In this document: piece after piece, positions 14,476 through 26,070 of the stretch
Numbering within the stretch: the stretch's first letter is position 1
Layout of the letters: every line of letters starts with the position of its first letter
Translations under genes and position numbers: made by a program
Notes under the pieces: model-generated
The model's input: only the letters and a program-made list of their open reading frames with translations
Told to the model about the DNA's origin: nothing
The model's database searches: none
Assembly (NCBI GenBank): GCA_020310875.1
Contig: CM035423.1
Span: forward strand, 136,810,020-136,874,019
From: Ceratopteris richardii
Lineage: Eukaryota; Streptophyta; Polypodiopsida; Polypodiales; Pteridaceae
DNA: 64,000 nucleotides
Direction: 5' to 3'

Positions 14476-15120
14476 ATATCAATAAGAATAAGTGACTTGA
14501 GTCAACTCATGCATACTCCAAGGAAACCTCACATGGAAGCACCCAAGAGAATCCTCAAATATTTGAAGGGCATAATCAATGAAGGTTTGTAATATCCTTA
14601 CATACCTGATATAGATATCAAACTCTTCTCTGATGCAGATTGGGTAGGCTCTAAAGATGGTAGGATAAGCACATTTGGATACCTCACCTTTGCAGATACA
14701 AAGTTCATTTCTTGGTCTTCAAAGAAGCAACCAACTATAGCACTCTCATCAACATAGGTTGAGTATAGAGGACTCACAAATGCTACATAGGAAGCAATGT
14801 GCATTAAGACTCTATACTCTAATTTAGGGCTAAAGACTCTTACTCCACACATCTTTGGAGATAGTATCAGTTCATTGCATCTTGTTGCTAACCCAATCTA
14901 TCATGCCTAGACAAAACACATAGAAGTACATTATCATTATGTCAAGGAAAAGATCACAAGCAAAGAGATTCAACTTTCATATGTGTAAACACATCAACAA
15001 TTGCATATATGATGAAAACGGCATTGGATTGAAGCAAGTTAAACAGGTTCAAATCAATGATTGGATTGCAAGAGAATTTGAAGGATTGAAGACTCAAGCT
15101 TCTTAGGCTTGACGAGGAGC
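14476..15120 (+). mobile_element. Plus-strand copia fragment (end of RT, RNase H, PPT)
   Basis: Encodes LMHTPRKPHMEAPKRILKYL (14490-14550), LFSDADWVGSKDGRISTFGY (about 14620-14680) and SWSSKKQPTIALSST (about 14710-14755), the usual end of copia pol. A purine-rich GACGAGGAGC lies just before a TGTTGG at 15121, likely the polypurine tract and start of a 3' LTR. Broken. Confidence 0.75.
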
Positions 15121-15959
15121 TGTTGGTGCAAATAGCAAGCCTAAGAGCTTTGCTAAGCCTTATGGACTACACACATGAGTTCTCTCATTTAATGATGATA
15201 ATGAGAACAAATACTTCTGAAAAGTAAAACTAGTATCTACATTGATCATTCGTAAAAACTAAAAGTATAAGAGGAACAATGAAAGACAAGTCAATGGTCA
15301 ACAGTTGTGATGGGAGTACAACACGAAGAGATGAACATCGACCAATGTTTCACCATCGTAAGAATCCAACACTTTGGCAACACTATAACAATGATAGATT
15401 AGGAAACCTCTTTGTGAGCATACCCTTGAGCGCTATGTTCAAGACCCAATTTTTCGCACCATACTTATTACAATGCATTCACCAAGTAAGCATGCATGGG
15501 CCCATATTACAAGGTTGTGAACAAGGCACATATTTTCTTCAACCCATGCACAAACACACTTACTCATCATTCATTATGGGTCATCAGTACTTTGCATGAT
15601 AACTGCAAAACCTATGTTTGAAAGATCCAGAGGACATGAAGGTTACAATGTCAATACCTATGAAGCAACTCACAGCTTCCAGCTACTCAAAATCAACATT
15701 GACAACCTCTTTTGAGCAACTAGCAACTTTCAAAAGCTCACAAATAAACCATCATGCTAGAATCCCAAGAAGAAGTGCATATGAAGGGACTAAAACTTCC
15801 AAAGGCTAGCAGTGACAAAATGAAGAACAAGACAAGCCATCCTGCTACATTTGGAAGAAAAACCGCTCTTGTTGATACATGATGGACACTATCTCTCAAA
15901 GTACTACATGGAACACTCACTCCAACAAGGGTCTATCAGGGACGACAGACTCGAGAGGT
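15121..15959. other. Noncoding stretch: probable copia 3' LTR plus gypsy-1 3' region
   Basis: Begins TGTTGGTGCAAATAGC, a plausible copia LTR start, but no second copy exists in the window to set its end. The remainder up to the polypurine tract would be the 3' untranslated region of gypsy-1. Open frames of 60-106 codons here show no known motif. Confidence 0.4.
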
Positions 15960-15977
15960 GGGGGAGGGGGGGGGGGC
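15957..15977 (+). other. Gypsy-1 polypurine tract
   Basis: A run of G with one A (GTGGGGGAGGGGGGGGGGC) ends directly at the 3' LTR start TGTTGGCAC. The position and composition fit the plus-strand primer of an LTR element. Confidence 0.75.
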
Positions 15978-16446
15978 TGTTGGCACTCAAGGTCAGGCAT
16001 GAGGCACGAGAACACATCAAAGAAGTGGAGATACAAGAAGGGAGCATGTATATAGCTCCAAGAAGTATATGTCAATTTTTTAAATGAAACCCGTATAAAA
16101 ATAGTGATTTTGATCACGAAAAACCATTCTGAATATCATTTCACATTTTTTCAGTTCCATTTTGTGCAAGCCAAGGGAGTCCTTGAGCTTGAGGAGCCTA
16201 GATAGAACTGATGTTTTTGATTTCATAATTTTTAGAGCTCATTTGAACCCTCAAATAGCATCAGGAACATAGTTTTTAACTAGGCTAGCCATTAGGTCTA
16301 AAATCGACCAAAACTAGTCAAAAAAACTATAAAGGGCCAGAGAGATCATTTTTGAGGGTACCAAGTTAGGGAAAGAGCTTCTTGAAGATTGTAATCGAGT
16401 TATTGAGAATCAAAACTTCCATTGTTCCTGTCTTCGTCATCTTGCC

Positions 16447-16494
<48 letters not shown>

Positions 16495-16611
16495 ATGCAT
16501 GTGCTTGTGATTCACATTTGGTCACCACAATTGCTCACGATCTTCACATCCTCCTCACTTCTCTGCGAATTGACAAGTAAAGGAGGTGGTGCTCATGCGT
16601 GGGGCTACACA
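15978..16611 (+). repeat. Gypsy-1 3' LTR
   Basis: Copy of the 5' LTR at 3402-3949. It is longer because of added segments, including a (TG)n expansion at 16447-16493. The visible divergence between the two LTRs points to an old insertion. Confidence 0.8.
16447..16493. repeat. (TG)n microsatellite in gypsy-1 3' LTR
   Basis: About 23 TG units. The 5' LTR has only a short GTGTATGTGTGTTCATG at the matching place, so the tract expanded after insertion. Confidence 0.95.
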
Positions 16612-17345
16612 CTGCTCCCAGATCTCAGAGTCTACTGATGAGCAGTCATGGACATGATCAATGCTCTTCCCAAGGGAAAATCCAGGTCATGATGATCCAA
16701 TTGAAAATGTTTTCCAAGTATTAAGAAGATGATCTAATGGACCCCATTAACATGGTCTCAAGGGAGGCCCTCAACATTGGAAACCTTTCAAGATGCCTGA
16801 ATGGGGGTGTTATAAAAATGATTCACAAGAAAGACAACAAAAATAAAATAGAAAACTAGTAGCTCATCATCATGCGCCAAATGGACCGTATTAACATGGT
16901 CTTAAACCATTAAAGAGATGATCTAATGGACCCCATTAACATGGACTCAGGGGAGGCCCCCAACTTTGGAACCCTTCAAAGATGCCCGAATGAAGGTGTT
17001 GTAAAAATGATTCACAAGAAAGACAACAAAAATAGAATAAAAAATTGGTAGCTCATCATCATGCTCCAAACTAGAAACAAGATAATTGTCAAATCCGTAA
17101 CAAATCACATTGCAAACCATCTTCGCCCTTGGATCCATGAGGATCAAAAAGATTTCATCAAAGATAGACCCGTTCTTGAAGCCATCATCCAAATTTTGGA
17201 AGGCCTAGATTTCGTTAAAAAATTGTCCCAAAATCTTCTCTTTCTAAAGATTGGTTTTGATAAAGCTTATGAAAATTTCAAATGGGACTTCATCTTTCAA
17301 TCCCTCAAGGACTTGGGTTTTGACTTCATCCTTCAGTCCCTCTAA
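16612..17345 (+). mobile_element. LINE fragment, start of reverse transcriptase
   Basis: Contains ALPKGKS near 16660, MIHKKDNKNKIEN near 16815, and a clearer RT block at 17059-17345 (NKIIVKSVTNHIANHLRP..QKDFIKDRPVLEAI..LEGLDFVKK..LLFLKIGFDKAYENFKWDF). This is the typical N-terminal part of plant L1 RT (usually NRL..VL, QSGFIKGR, DKAYD). It starts immediately after the gypsy-1 3' LTR, so it probably belongs to the same LINE as 2420-3401. Frame changes and stops are present. Confidence 0.75.
16731..17064 (+). repeat. ~189-bp tandem duplication in the LINE RT region
   Basis: GATCTAATGG at 16731 recurs at 16920. Both copies run through CCCCATTAACATGG, GATTCACAAGAAAGACAACA and GCTCATCATCATGC. The copies are about 85-90 percent alike. 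Confidence 0.85.
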
Positions 17346-19504
17346 AACTACATGATAGATTTTCCCTCTTCACTCTTTGTTTTCCCAAACATTGTGTGTT
17401 CTATGCAAATTCTTCATTTCTGTTCTCATACAAGAAACATGGATATAACACAAAATATATATACCCCACTATTTAAGAAATTTCTATTCTATCATTTGTA
17501 TATAAAAGTTGAACTCAATTCGTTGCAAGAGTCTCTTTTGGCATTATAGTGCTAACTTTTGACTAATGGTCTTCCCTTTAGTTTTCCATTTGAATGCATA
17601 AGCATTCCAAATGAGCCTTGGAACCAATCTCCTTAAATGGTGCTAGGCCATAATACTAATGCCTAATCACCATGTAAGATATTGATGATCTTAATTTCAA
17701 ATATATTCCTATCTTCTAGAAATCCTCTATCAAAAGGAAAGTCATCAATCTATTTCCAAACTCATCAGTGTCAACTACTAGAGCTCCTATATTAGTGAAT
17801 ATCGTCAATGGACATAGATATAACAAATTCTCTCTTTTAAGTCTTCAAATAGGATTCAATTTAATGCTTATGTATATCTAGTTTCTCTTTTGCCCAACAG
17901 GATAGATTCACTTCGATCTAGGAAGCCTAAGATATAAGCTCTTTCTAGATTATCCCTTTAGAAGTGAGTTACATTTACTTCCTCTAAAATCCTAACTTCT
18001 TCTTATACTCGATGAGTAAAGTGCATCTATTCCCCACAAGAGAGGCTACCAAAATCATCTTTAAGAGTAACATGTACTTACTTCCACCAAAGAAATAGTC
18101 TTGTACTTTCTTTATCTCTTGACATAAGAAAGGATTACATCGAGTGGAGGCACTCAACCCCCTTTTTCTTGTAGATTCCTCTCAATTCCAACAATCTCTT
18201 ACCATCACACAAGCATGCTAGCTTAGACTCCCCAATAATAACTTCACATATAAAATATGTTGAATGCTCGTCTGTTGTATAACAAGACCTACGAACTAAA
18301 GAAATATGTATGCCTTGGTAAGTGATTTAACATGAAGTTAAAAACTACATCTTGCTTGCAACTAGAGCATGGAATCATAATGGTGTCCATGTCATGTACT
18401 ATATTTTCACCAAAGTTAAGGAAATATGTAGTTATCTCCTTCAAAAGCTTCCCACATGTTTGTCAAGTGCTATCTATAGGTGAAGAAATGGTCATACATC
18501 CAAAGCTATAAATTAATATATCCCCTCAATTTCAAGTTGTTTTGAAGCGATCAAGATGAGCTTTCCAATCATGATGAATATTCTGACATCACAATAAAAA
18601 TTTATGGCCAAAATATTGACATATGAAACATATTTACACTCATCTTTTTCCTGAAAATGCTAGGAATAGTGAAGGCAAATACCTAAAGCAAACAAAAGAT
18701 GCATCAATCAGACAACGAAGAAAAGAAAAATATGAAGAAACTAAATTTATGAGAGCATTGCAGAAGCCTTTCTTATTCTCAGATGATTTTGATTGGAAAA
18801 AAGATCCCTGAATGTTCTCCTTAAAATACACACTCATTGTGTTAAGCCCCTCTATCCTTGAATTGTTATTTAAATGCTTGATACACACAACGCAAAGGCA
18901 TTATTGCTTCCTTTATTTGTTCGCTTTCTTTCCACGTAGAAATGTTGAACCATCGAAGCATATTAAAGACCCAAGGCAAAACACAAAATGTGACTGGAAG
19001 GACACCAGAAGCGCATTTTACCTTAGTCTGCAGCATTGATAAAAGAGATCCTGTAATGATACTTGAATCTCAGGATGGAATGAAGTGACTCTATCGTTTG
19101 ATTTACTTCCTTTTACCATTCTATTCCTCTTTCCGTTAACCTTTGACAGAGTGTGAAGACACTTCACAAAGAATGTGGGTATCCTTCAAACCATGTTTGT
19201 ATCAAGCAGTGCAATACGGACGTTTTACTGAAAATGCATCACATTTATCATGAACGAATAATACTCCAAAGTTCATTGATTCAATATTAGCAAATCCATG
19301 CCTTTGATTTCATGTGAAGGTAAATTAAAAATATCTCTATCAGTCAAACAGCTTAGCAAAGGGGTGAAATGAGATTGGTTTTCGTTGCCTTTACTAATAA
19401 TATGGATGTATGTATTTGCTGCAGTTAAGGGCCAATCAAAAATCCAACAATGGCACCAAGGTCAAGTATTATTCCATTTGAAAGGGAGTTGTTATGGTCC
19501 AGGC
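17346..19504. other. AT-rich intergenic region, no recognised gene
   Basis: About 2.2 kb of AT-rich sequence with only short frames. It may include further decayed LINE sequence after 17345. One plus-strand frame at 18623-18811 is listed separately. I see no structural RNA or repeat boundary here. Confidence 0.5.
18623..18811 (+). CDS. Possible small ORF or terminal exon, unknown
   Basis: A 62-codon frame, highly charged, with KQTKDASIRQRRKEKYEET followed by an FSDDFDWKKDP end and a TGA stop. Composition looks more protein-like than neighbouring frames, and it could be the last exon of a gene convergent with the SurE gene. No family recognised and no splice partner found; chance is equally possible. 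Confidence 0.15.
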   Translation: MKHIYTHLFPENARNSEGKYLKQTKDASIRQRRKEKYEETKFMRALQKPFLFSDDFDWKKDP

Positions 19505-19510
19505 TTTATT
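19505..19510 (-). terminator. Poly(A) signal AATAAA for the SurE gene
   Basis: AATAAA on the minus strand, about 180 bp past the SurE stop codon at 19691, a reasonable 3' UTR length for a plant gene. Confidence 0.5.
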
Positions 19511-19690
19511 CACATGCTTGTAGACATATAACACGCCTCCAGAGACTCAACCTTCATTGCGGTTTGTTGGAATTCACTCTTCTTCAAGTTTTGCTGTTTA
19601 AAGCCCTCTGCCAATAAGAACGAGAATTTGAAATAAATGAGATATCTCCAGCCTGATGAATATCCCTTGTAAAGAAACTAACAGTACCAC

Positions 19691-22600
19691 TCACACTGAA
19701 TTTAGGGTTGCAACCCAAGCAGCCACCTGACTGTAATATTCATTATAATCATCACTCACCAATGCAAGTGGTGATACAGCCACCTGGAAGGATATCAAGT
19801 TTTTCAGCATAAAATTACACATGAAACCTCCACATCACAAAAAAGTATAGGTTAGTTTATACAGAGACAAGAAAGAGTGCTCACAAACTCATTCCTCACA
19901 GCTCCAAAATCGAAGTCACTGTCCATGTCTAGCTTGTCACCCAGAGTATACTAAACAAAAGAAAGAGAAGCACATTATAAGCTGATTAGCGTTTTACTTG
20001 GCTAGCTCAGGAGGTTCAGAATAGAAATAGTTCAATAAACAGGGTCCAGTATGTATCCCAGTACAAAAGTCCCCATTGAGTACAAGAATGGGAATAGACA
20101 CACTTTCTATGTAAAGTAGGCCCATCCTTAATATTGCTGAGTGTCAACTTTGTCATTCATTCATTGTTCCCATTGCTTTTTGCATCATAATCATTCTCTA
20201 GTTCTACAAATCATTCTCTAGTTTTAGTAATCATTCTCTAGTTTTTATATAATGTACCACCCAACTAGTAGAAATTGCAAACATAACTGTTAGAAAACCC
20301 AAAGACATATAGAAACCCTGATACCAATCCTTTCTAATCCAAACAAGCCAACATATTTCTATCAACATCACTCAATGAATGAACAAATATGGCATTTCTC
20401 ACATCAATATGGAAGTGTAGCTTTTGATGATCAGTGTCAGAAGTATTATCAGGAACAAGTACTGTTTCATCTTTCTGTGTATCATTATCATACAAGCTTT
20501 TGGTTGTCTGTCCTTCCTGCAAAATCAATTCTCACTCATCAGATCTAAGAATATCATCAAGTGCCATAGTTCAGGCCATAGGCACTCTATTCAAACAGCT
20601 AGAATTTACCTAGACCACTGAAAAGCTATGAAGTGATAATGGATAAAAAGCAGCAGTGTGTCAAAGAAGCATGACGTTCTATGATTCAGTAATTTAAAAA
20701 ATAAAAACAAAGTTGGGAGCGTATGATATGGACTAACTGAAACATAAACAATCTATTCTACAATGGACCTCTGCTACTAAAATCCTTCTTTAATTTCCAC
20801 AGTGACAGGTCAGATCCAGAGACAACTTAAGTTTTGCTGCTTCAAATCAATCATACTAGAGCCCAAAAATCGGGAGCTTACCAAAGTGGGAACGGATGAT
20901 CCTTTCCCAGGAGGAGAGACAGGAAGCCACCTTACTGGATATCGTGCAATCCCCTGTTTTGTGACTTTAAACCCCTGCAGACATTCAACAGCTACGTGAA
21001 TGAATCAGAACTTGAAGATATTTTCACAGCTTGCACCGATCATTCATACTTTATTAGAAAAACATATATCATCATACAATGTGACACCTACCTGATCTTT
21101 AAATAAATAGTTTAGTAAACATGCAGGCATACATATAAGAGCAGAACAAAAATGAAAATAACAAATGAAACCGAATAATTAAACAAATGAATGATACTTT
21201 TTAGATCAGAGAAGAAAACAACAACAACCAACAGCAACAGACGCACACAGCAGAAATTAAAAGAACATAAATATGACAATGATGACAGTAAATTTTTAAG
21301 AACAAAAATAAAGAACTTTCAAAGTCATATTGCACAAAAGCAGGTGAAATGATATAAGCAGGGAACAAAGCATCAAGAGACAGCAACAATACGCATGAAC
21401 ATAAACAAAGAAAGTTATCTGAGGCCTAGAGAACTTAATATGAATGTGAAGACGGGCAAGAAAACAAGAAAAAAGGTAGCTTTGTAGCTTCCAGTCCATT
21501 ATTATGCCTCCCATTCAGGAACAGGGTAAGCAGTACAGGCTTAAGAATTTAGAACATTTTCCTGGAGACTAACCCTCAAGGATACTTTCTCACATAAATA
21601 ATATAGCTCAATGTTCCCTCAAGCATTAAAAGGATCACGCTTAAAAAAAAGAGATGAAATTTCAGATGTACAACTCGGCAGGGGCTGATCATGGGGCACC
21701 CAAATGCCAAAAAGGACAAAGGCATCGCTTGACCAAAAAGACAAACATAAACCAACCTTATGGTCCGAAGGAACTGTTGGAATGTTGATGTTCAGAAAAA
21801 GATCTTTAGAAAAACCTCCATTCTCAAGATAATGAAGGGCTGACTTGATCAGAGGCAGGGAAATGCTTGCAGCTACATCAAAGTCAGTACCATGACTTTG
21901 AGCTCTCTTCCTGGTTAACAACCTAATGTAAGTGAGAGATCTGCAAAATAGAAAGGAAAGCCAAGAGGTTCAATATATTAAAAATTTGGTTCCTTTACCA
22001 ATCCAAGGAAAGAGCAATTGCAGGCACTCCAACAATGACTGCCTCCCTTGCTCCTGCAAGAGTTCCTGAATAAAAACTGCAAATCCAGAAGAATAGCACT
22101 CTCTTAAACGTGTAGAAGAATCACTTGCTTTTCATGAACATAATAGATTGTAATATGAAACATGAAATCATCTAACATTCACTGCACAATGCACACATCA
22201 TTTACGAAAAACTTTTCAAAAAGCATCATCATCACATCATTGATGGCCTTTTCTCAAAAGTTTACATAGCAGTTAACTTGATTCAGATGATGAATGTTTT
22301 CTATTAAGAATGTCGCACCTCAAATATGAAAGTGTGTGTTAAAGAAACAAAAATTCAAAATTGATGTGCTGTTGTAGCATGACTTATGAATAGCTTGTAT
22401 ATTTGACTTCTAAATGCCCATTCTCCTCTCAATGGACGATTTCTAGTTAACTTGTATATGTAATAAAGTTGTGTCCAGGAAAATCCCAAATTCACATATT
22501 ACAAAACATTAGCTTCATGATGGACAGTACTAACGGAATGGACACCTATATACTGGAAATTGGAAAATGTGGTGCTTCACACTCAGCGGCCCTAAATACG

Positions 22601-25105
22601 CTCAGGAAGGATTCTGAAGTAAAACGTCTCAGATCATTGGCCCATAAACTTCTAAAGATCCACATTCCTTGAACAACATCAAATCTCTCTTCTGTGCATT
22701 CCTTCAAAACTCATTTGTAATTTTATTTACCAACTAGGAGTCATTCCTTAGAGAATTCCCAAGAAAAAATTGTACATTCACCTATGACTATGAAAGGTAC
22801 ATATACACAAAAAGCAGTCAGCCATAATTATTCCACCATAAAACACAAGTAAAATAGATCCAAAAGTTCTGATGTACACAGAATTGATGCATTAAGGTGT
22901 CCAGCTTCTTAGGGCTGAGCATAATAATTAAGATTCTAGTTAATCAAAATTTTCAAAAAAAATGCTGTTCATCTATTCAAAAGGAGTTAGCCACATACAT
23001 GTGATATCCACAATTGCATCCTTTATTTATGCCACTGAGAACCTGACACGAAAAGCCAAAATGTCAGTAAAATAAGCAAACCAACATGACTTTTACAGAT
23101 TAAACAAACAGTATGAGAATCATTACAAGAGCAGGCTTAATGGGAGGAGATAGAACACCAGACAGAGTGAGAGAGACACAATCAGCAGGTGTTCCTGTAT
23201 CAGAAATGGAACTTTTACGCTTCTAGGAAAAGAATGTGCTAAAGACAAAAACGAGCGAACAGGTTCAGAGTGATCACCTGAGACAGCATAAGCAACAGCT
23301 CCCTTGATATCAATAGCACTTGCCGAAAGACTTTCATAGACTGTCATCACATGGCTTGCTGCAGACCTTTCTCTGAAATAGAAGTGAAAACATACAAATT
23401 TGTTAGTTAAAAACGAACAAAAATAACAAATGAAGAGAAAAGGAGAGAAGGAAAGAAGTGAGACTGGATAGGAAAGCATTAGGTGTGAAACATAGCAAGT
23501 ACTTATTGAACATCTAACAATGACAATACAATTATCTTACAACACAAGAAAAATTTTTCCTTTCTATTTTGTAAGGATCCTTCAGGGGGGGCTGGTTTAG
23601 ACCTTCATTTGGGGGATATCTTATATAAGAAGATTGTAATTCGAAGTATGATGTATCTTTAGTTTCCTAAGCATTAAGGAGGCCTTGGACAAGTCATTCA
23701 TGATAAAATGGCCATCAAACTTGCTTAGAGGTGCCATGGTTCCAAAGATGTTTGGAAACTAACCTTGAACTCTACATCAATCATTTCAAGCTTAGGAATT
23801 TCAAGAATTGGCTTGACTTTGATGTCAACACAGTGATGTGCTCTCAAGCATTTGCTTGGTTTGAGATTAACTCGAACATGGATTCATTGCACAATGGGAA
23901 TATCTAGATAAACAATAATGATCAAGAATTTACTCATAGACATCATAAACCTGCTCATGAATTTTCAAAAACAAAATAAATTGTACTCTTAGTGTGACAA
24001 ACAATAGTCTGATAACAAGGATTGATCATATTTTCCACAATATTTTCTGTAAATGTTAGCTGCGCAAAAGCATCAATATGCTGTCTTCTTGCTTCTTTCG
24101 TTCCAAAAAAGTAACAGTTAGTTAAAAAAGCTGCTTGCTCTTTATATAAAAATTTCCAAGAGGGATTGCTCTCCGTTGTTTTCTAATAAAATATGAAAGA
24201 TAAGCCAAAATGATCACCGATGGCCATAAAGCTTTAAAAACGTTACTATATCCTACTAGCTCTAAAGAATCAGCACTTTTCTGGTTTATTACTCATAACA
24301 GTTTGGATAAGTTCTAAGGAAAAAATAATAGGTAAAGAACAAGGTATATACCCAAAGGTTGGGTTTCAGGAGAATATACTTGATAGGTCACTTACTTTTC
24401 TGCTTCCTGAATGTGTCAAATACTAGACCTTTATCGATAAAACTCTCTGTACTTCCCACAATCTTCCCTTTACTTGGAAAGAGATGCTCCTGGGAGAATA
24501 TAACGGCATTGGTATGTCTTTAGACTATGTCAAGCTACATGACTATTTGGCATACATGGAAGGAAATACTGGAACCTTTGTTTAACCATATCCTCTCCTT
24601 GTTTAACCATGCCCTCTACTTGTTTAGCCATACCCTCCATCCAGCAAAAACACTATCCTTGCGAAATCATAGTGGATTTGCACGCAGATTCTCTCAAAAA
24701 TGGATTGCATTTACATCCATCACGATGTAACTTTCTGATCTCATAGGTCATATTGGTTTTCTAACGGACGTTCATGTATCATTCTCTCTCTGTCTGTGGG
24801 TGCGCGCATGTGTGTGTACCTGTGTGCGCGCCCGCTTATGTGCGTGCACGCACACATAAAAGAAGTCATGAAACGTGTGTGTTGCCCTGTGGACTGCGAG
24901 CAAATTCCAAACTGAGAGGTAAGTCAGAAAGGACCTACCTGTCCGGAGCGCAAACAAAGACACGGCACATGCCACTGTCAACTAAGGCACTGACTAAAGC
25001 TCTTATTCCAGGAGCATAGATGCCATCGTCATTGGTGACCAAGACCCAAGGAAGTTCTTTGCTTTCCCCGACTGCACTGCCACGAAAATCTTCGGAGATC
25101 CCCAT
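19691..25105 (-). CDS. SurE-family survival protein (5'/3'-nucleotidase-type phosphatase), 10 exons
   Basis: Exons, minus strand: 25105-24939, 23372-23278, 23194-23127, 23042-22999, 22076-21999, 21922-21757, 20974-20882, 20516-20403, 19950-19885, 19783-19691. All introns are GT..AG and every junction keeps frame, giving 327 aa ending in TGA. The ATG at 25105 is the first after an in-frame TAG. SurE enzymes are metal-dependent phosphatases acting on nucleoside monophosphates. Seen motifs: VLVTNDDGIYAPG (residues 21-33, metal-binding Asp26/Asp27), CAPDRERSAASH (52-63, with the conserved Ser), SGTPADCVSL, the metal-site loop VLSGINKGCNCGYHIFYSG (111-129), then AGAREAVIVGVPAIALSLDW and LFLNINIP. 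A C-terminal DSDFDFGAVRNEFVAVSPL matches plant homologues. Length is normal for plant SurE. No transit peptide is evident, so probably cytosolic. Intron 1 is 1.57 kb. It looks intact and is the best-supported host gene here. Confidence 0.93.
20191..20243. repeat. 20-bp x 3 tandem repeat in SurE intron 8
   Basis: TCATTCTCTAGTT begins at 20191, 20211 and 20231, an exact 20-bp period, within the intron between exons 8 and 9 of the SurE gene. Confidence 0.9.
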
Positions 25106-25258
25106 TATACTGCAGAGGGAACAATTCTATTCTTCTTCCTTGTCGGAGGTTCCTCCTCCTCACCTCCACCGTTTATCCTGAGATCAAAAAAGCACTTCGA
25201 CAGGAGTAAATTGGAGCAGTCGAGAAAACGGAACTCGATATCTGTAAGAGAAACGCAG

Positions 25259-25267
25259 TTTTATATA
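25259..25267 (-). promoter_or_regulatory. TATA box of the SurE gene
   Basis: TATATAAAA on the minus strand, 154 bp upstream of the ATG. Initiation about 30 bp downstream would give a 5' UTR of roughly 120 nt. The neighbouring leader has no better TATA match. Confidence 0.5.
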
Positions 25268-26070
25268 AGCAGACACTTGATCAGCAACAGCTCGACGTGA
25301 GCCCAATAAGCTGTCGTTGTCCGCCGCCGGGACACACGAGCCCTGGACTATAATCGAGCATTGACTGTTGTGCACCCTTGCTGTGAGTTCTTCAGGAGAG
25401 TTTTCAACATCCGACAAGGCAGTCGTTGAATTGGAGCTGTTTTTTCTCAAGAGCCGTTGACCAAGTGCTGACTCCCTCCCTATGAACTTGAAAGACTTTC
25501 TCAAAGGTAATATAAGCACAAATGTTTTGGCTTGTTTTTAGTTAGCCATGAACTGAAAGATTATCAGCTCCAATGTTCAAAGTCAGTTTGAACTTGATGA
25601 GATATTGTAAGGCAAGGAACACATTTCAATGTTCAAAGTCAGTTTGAACTTGATGAGATATTGTAAGGCAAGGAACACATTTCAAGATTTGGACTCTCTT
25701 TTCCTTTGTGAATTTGTGATCGGAGAAAATACTACTGAGCCCAATGTTCAAAGATCTTAGTTTGAAGTTGAGGAGAGTTATGACAATCTACATGTCAAAG
25801 ATCCATTGGAGCTTGGAAGTATTAAGGATATGGGCTTTGACCGGGTTCATATTCTAGAAGAGTTTTAGAGTTCACTTCATGAATACTCAAAGATCCATTA
25901 GGGGTTGAGAGGATTGAGTTTATGGAGTTGATTTGAGATCGCATTCCAAGCATACTTCATAGTCCACCTCAAATTAACATGAAACGAGCATATAAGGATG
26001 GAAGGTATAAAGAGCGCTCAATAAAAAGATAATTGAGTGAAAAAATGTACTTGTATTTTTGGGCAAGAGC
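25268..26070. other. SurE upstream region
   Basis: Intergenic, containing a 56-bp tandem duplication (listed separately). A minus-strand frame at 25519-25184 spans the TATA box and shows no known domain. Several TTCAAAG..TTGAA words recur between 25571 and 25930, suggesting an older degenerate repeat. Confidence 0.4.
25571..25685. repeat. 56-bp perfect tandem duplication
   Basis: Copy 1 is 25571-25626 and copy 2 is 25627-25682, with a few further matching bases. Both start CAATGTTCAAAGTCAG and contain GATATTGTAAGGCAAGG. They look identical by eye, so the duplication is recent. It lies about 300 bp upstream of the SurE TATA box. Confidence 0.92.

Larger units (their letters stand above)
3402..16611 (+). 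mobile_element. Gypsy-1: old, broken Ty3/gypsy element with nested copia pieces
   Basis: Bounded by related LTRs (3402-3949 and 15978-16611) that both start TGTTGGCACTCAAGG and end near GGGCTACAC. Inside, in order, are a primer site, a long leader with a minisatellite, gag, protease, reverse transcriptase, RNase H and integrase, all on the plus strand. Pol order (RT-RH before integrase) makes it Ty3/gypsy. Between integrase and the 3' LTR lie pieces of two copia elements in opposite orientations. The coding parts hold many breaks (well over ten) and the LTRs are clearly diverged, so it is an old fossil. No convincing target-site duplication was found. Confidence 0.85.

Noticed and set aside
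20802-20999. Plus-strand 65-codon frame
   Set aside because: Antisense shadow of SurE exon 7.
25184-25519. Minus-strand 111-codon frame upstream of SurE as a transit-peptide exon
   Set aside because: It spans the best TATA box, ends in a stop, lacks a clear donor joining to SurE, and SurE already has an in-frame stop followed by a good ATG.
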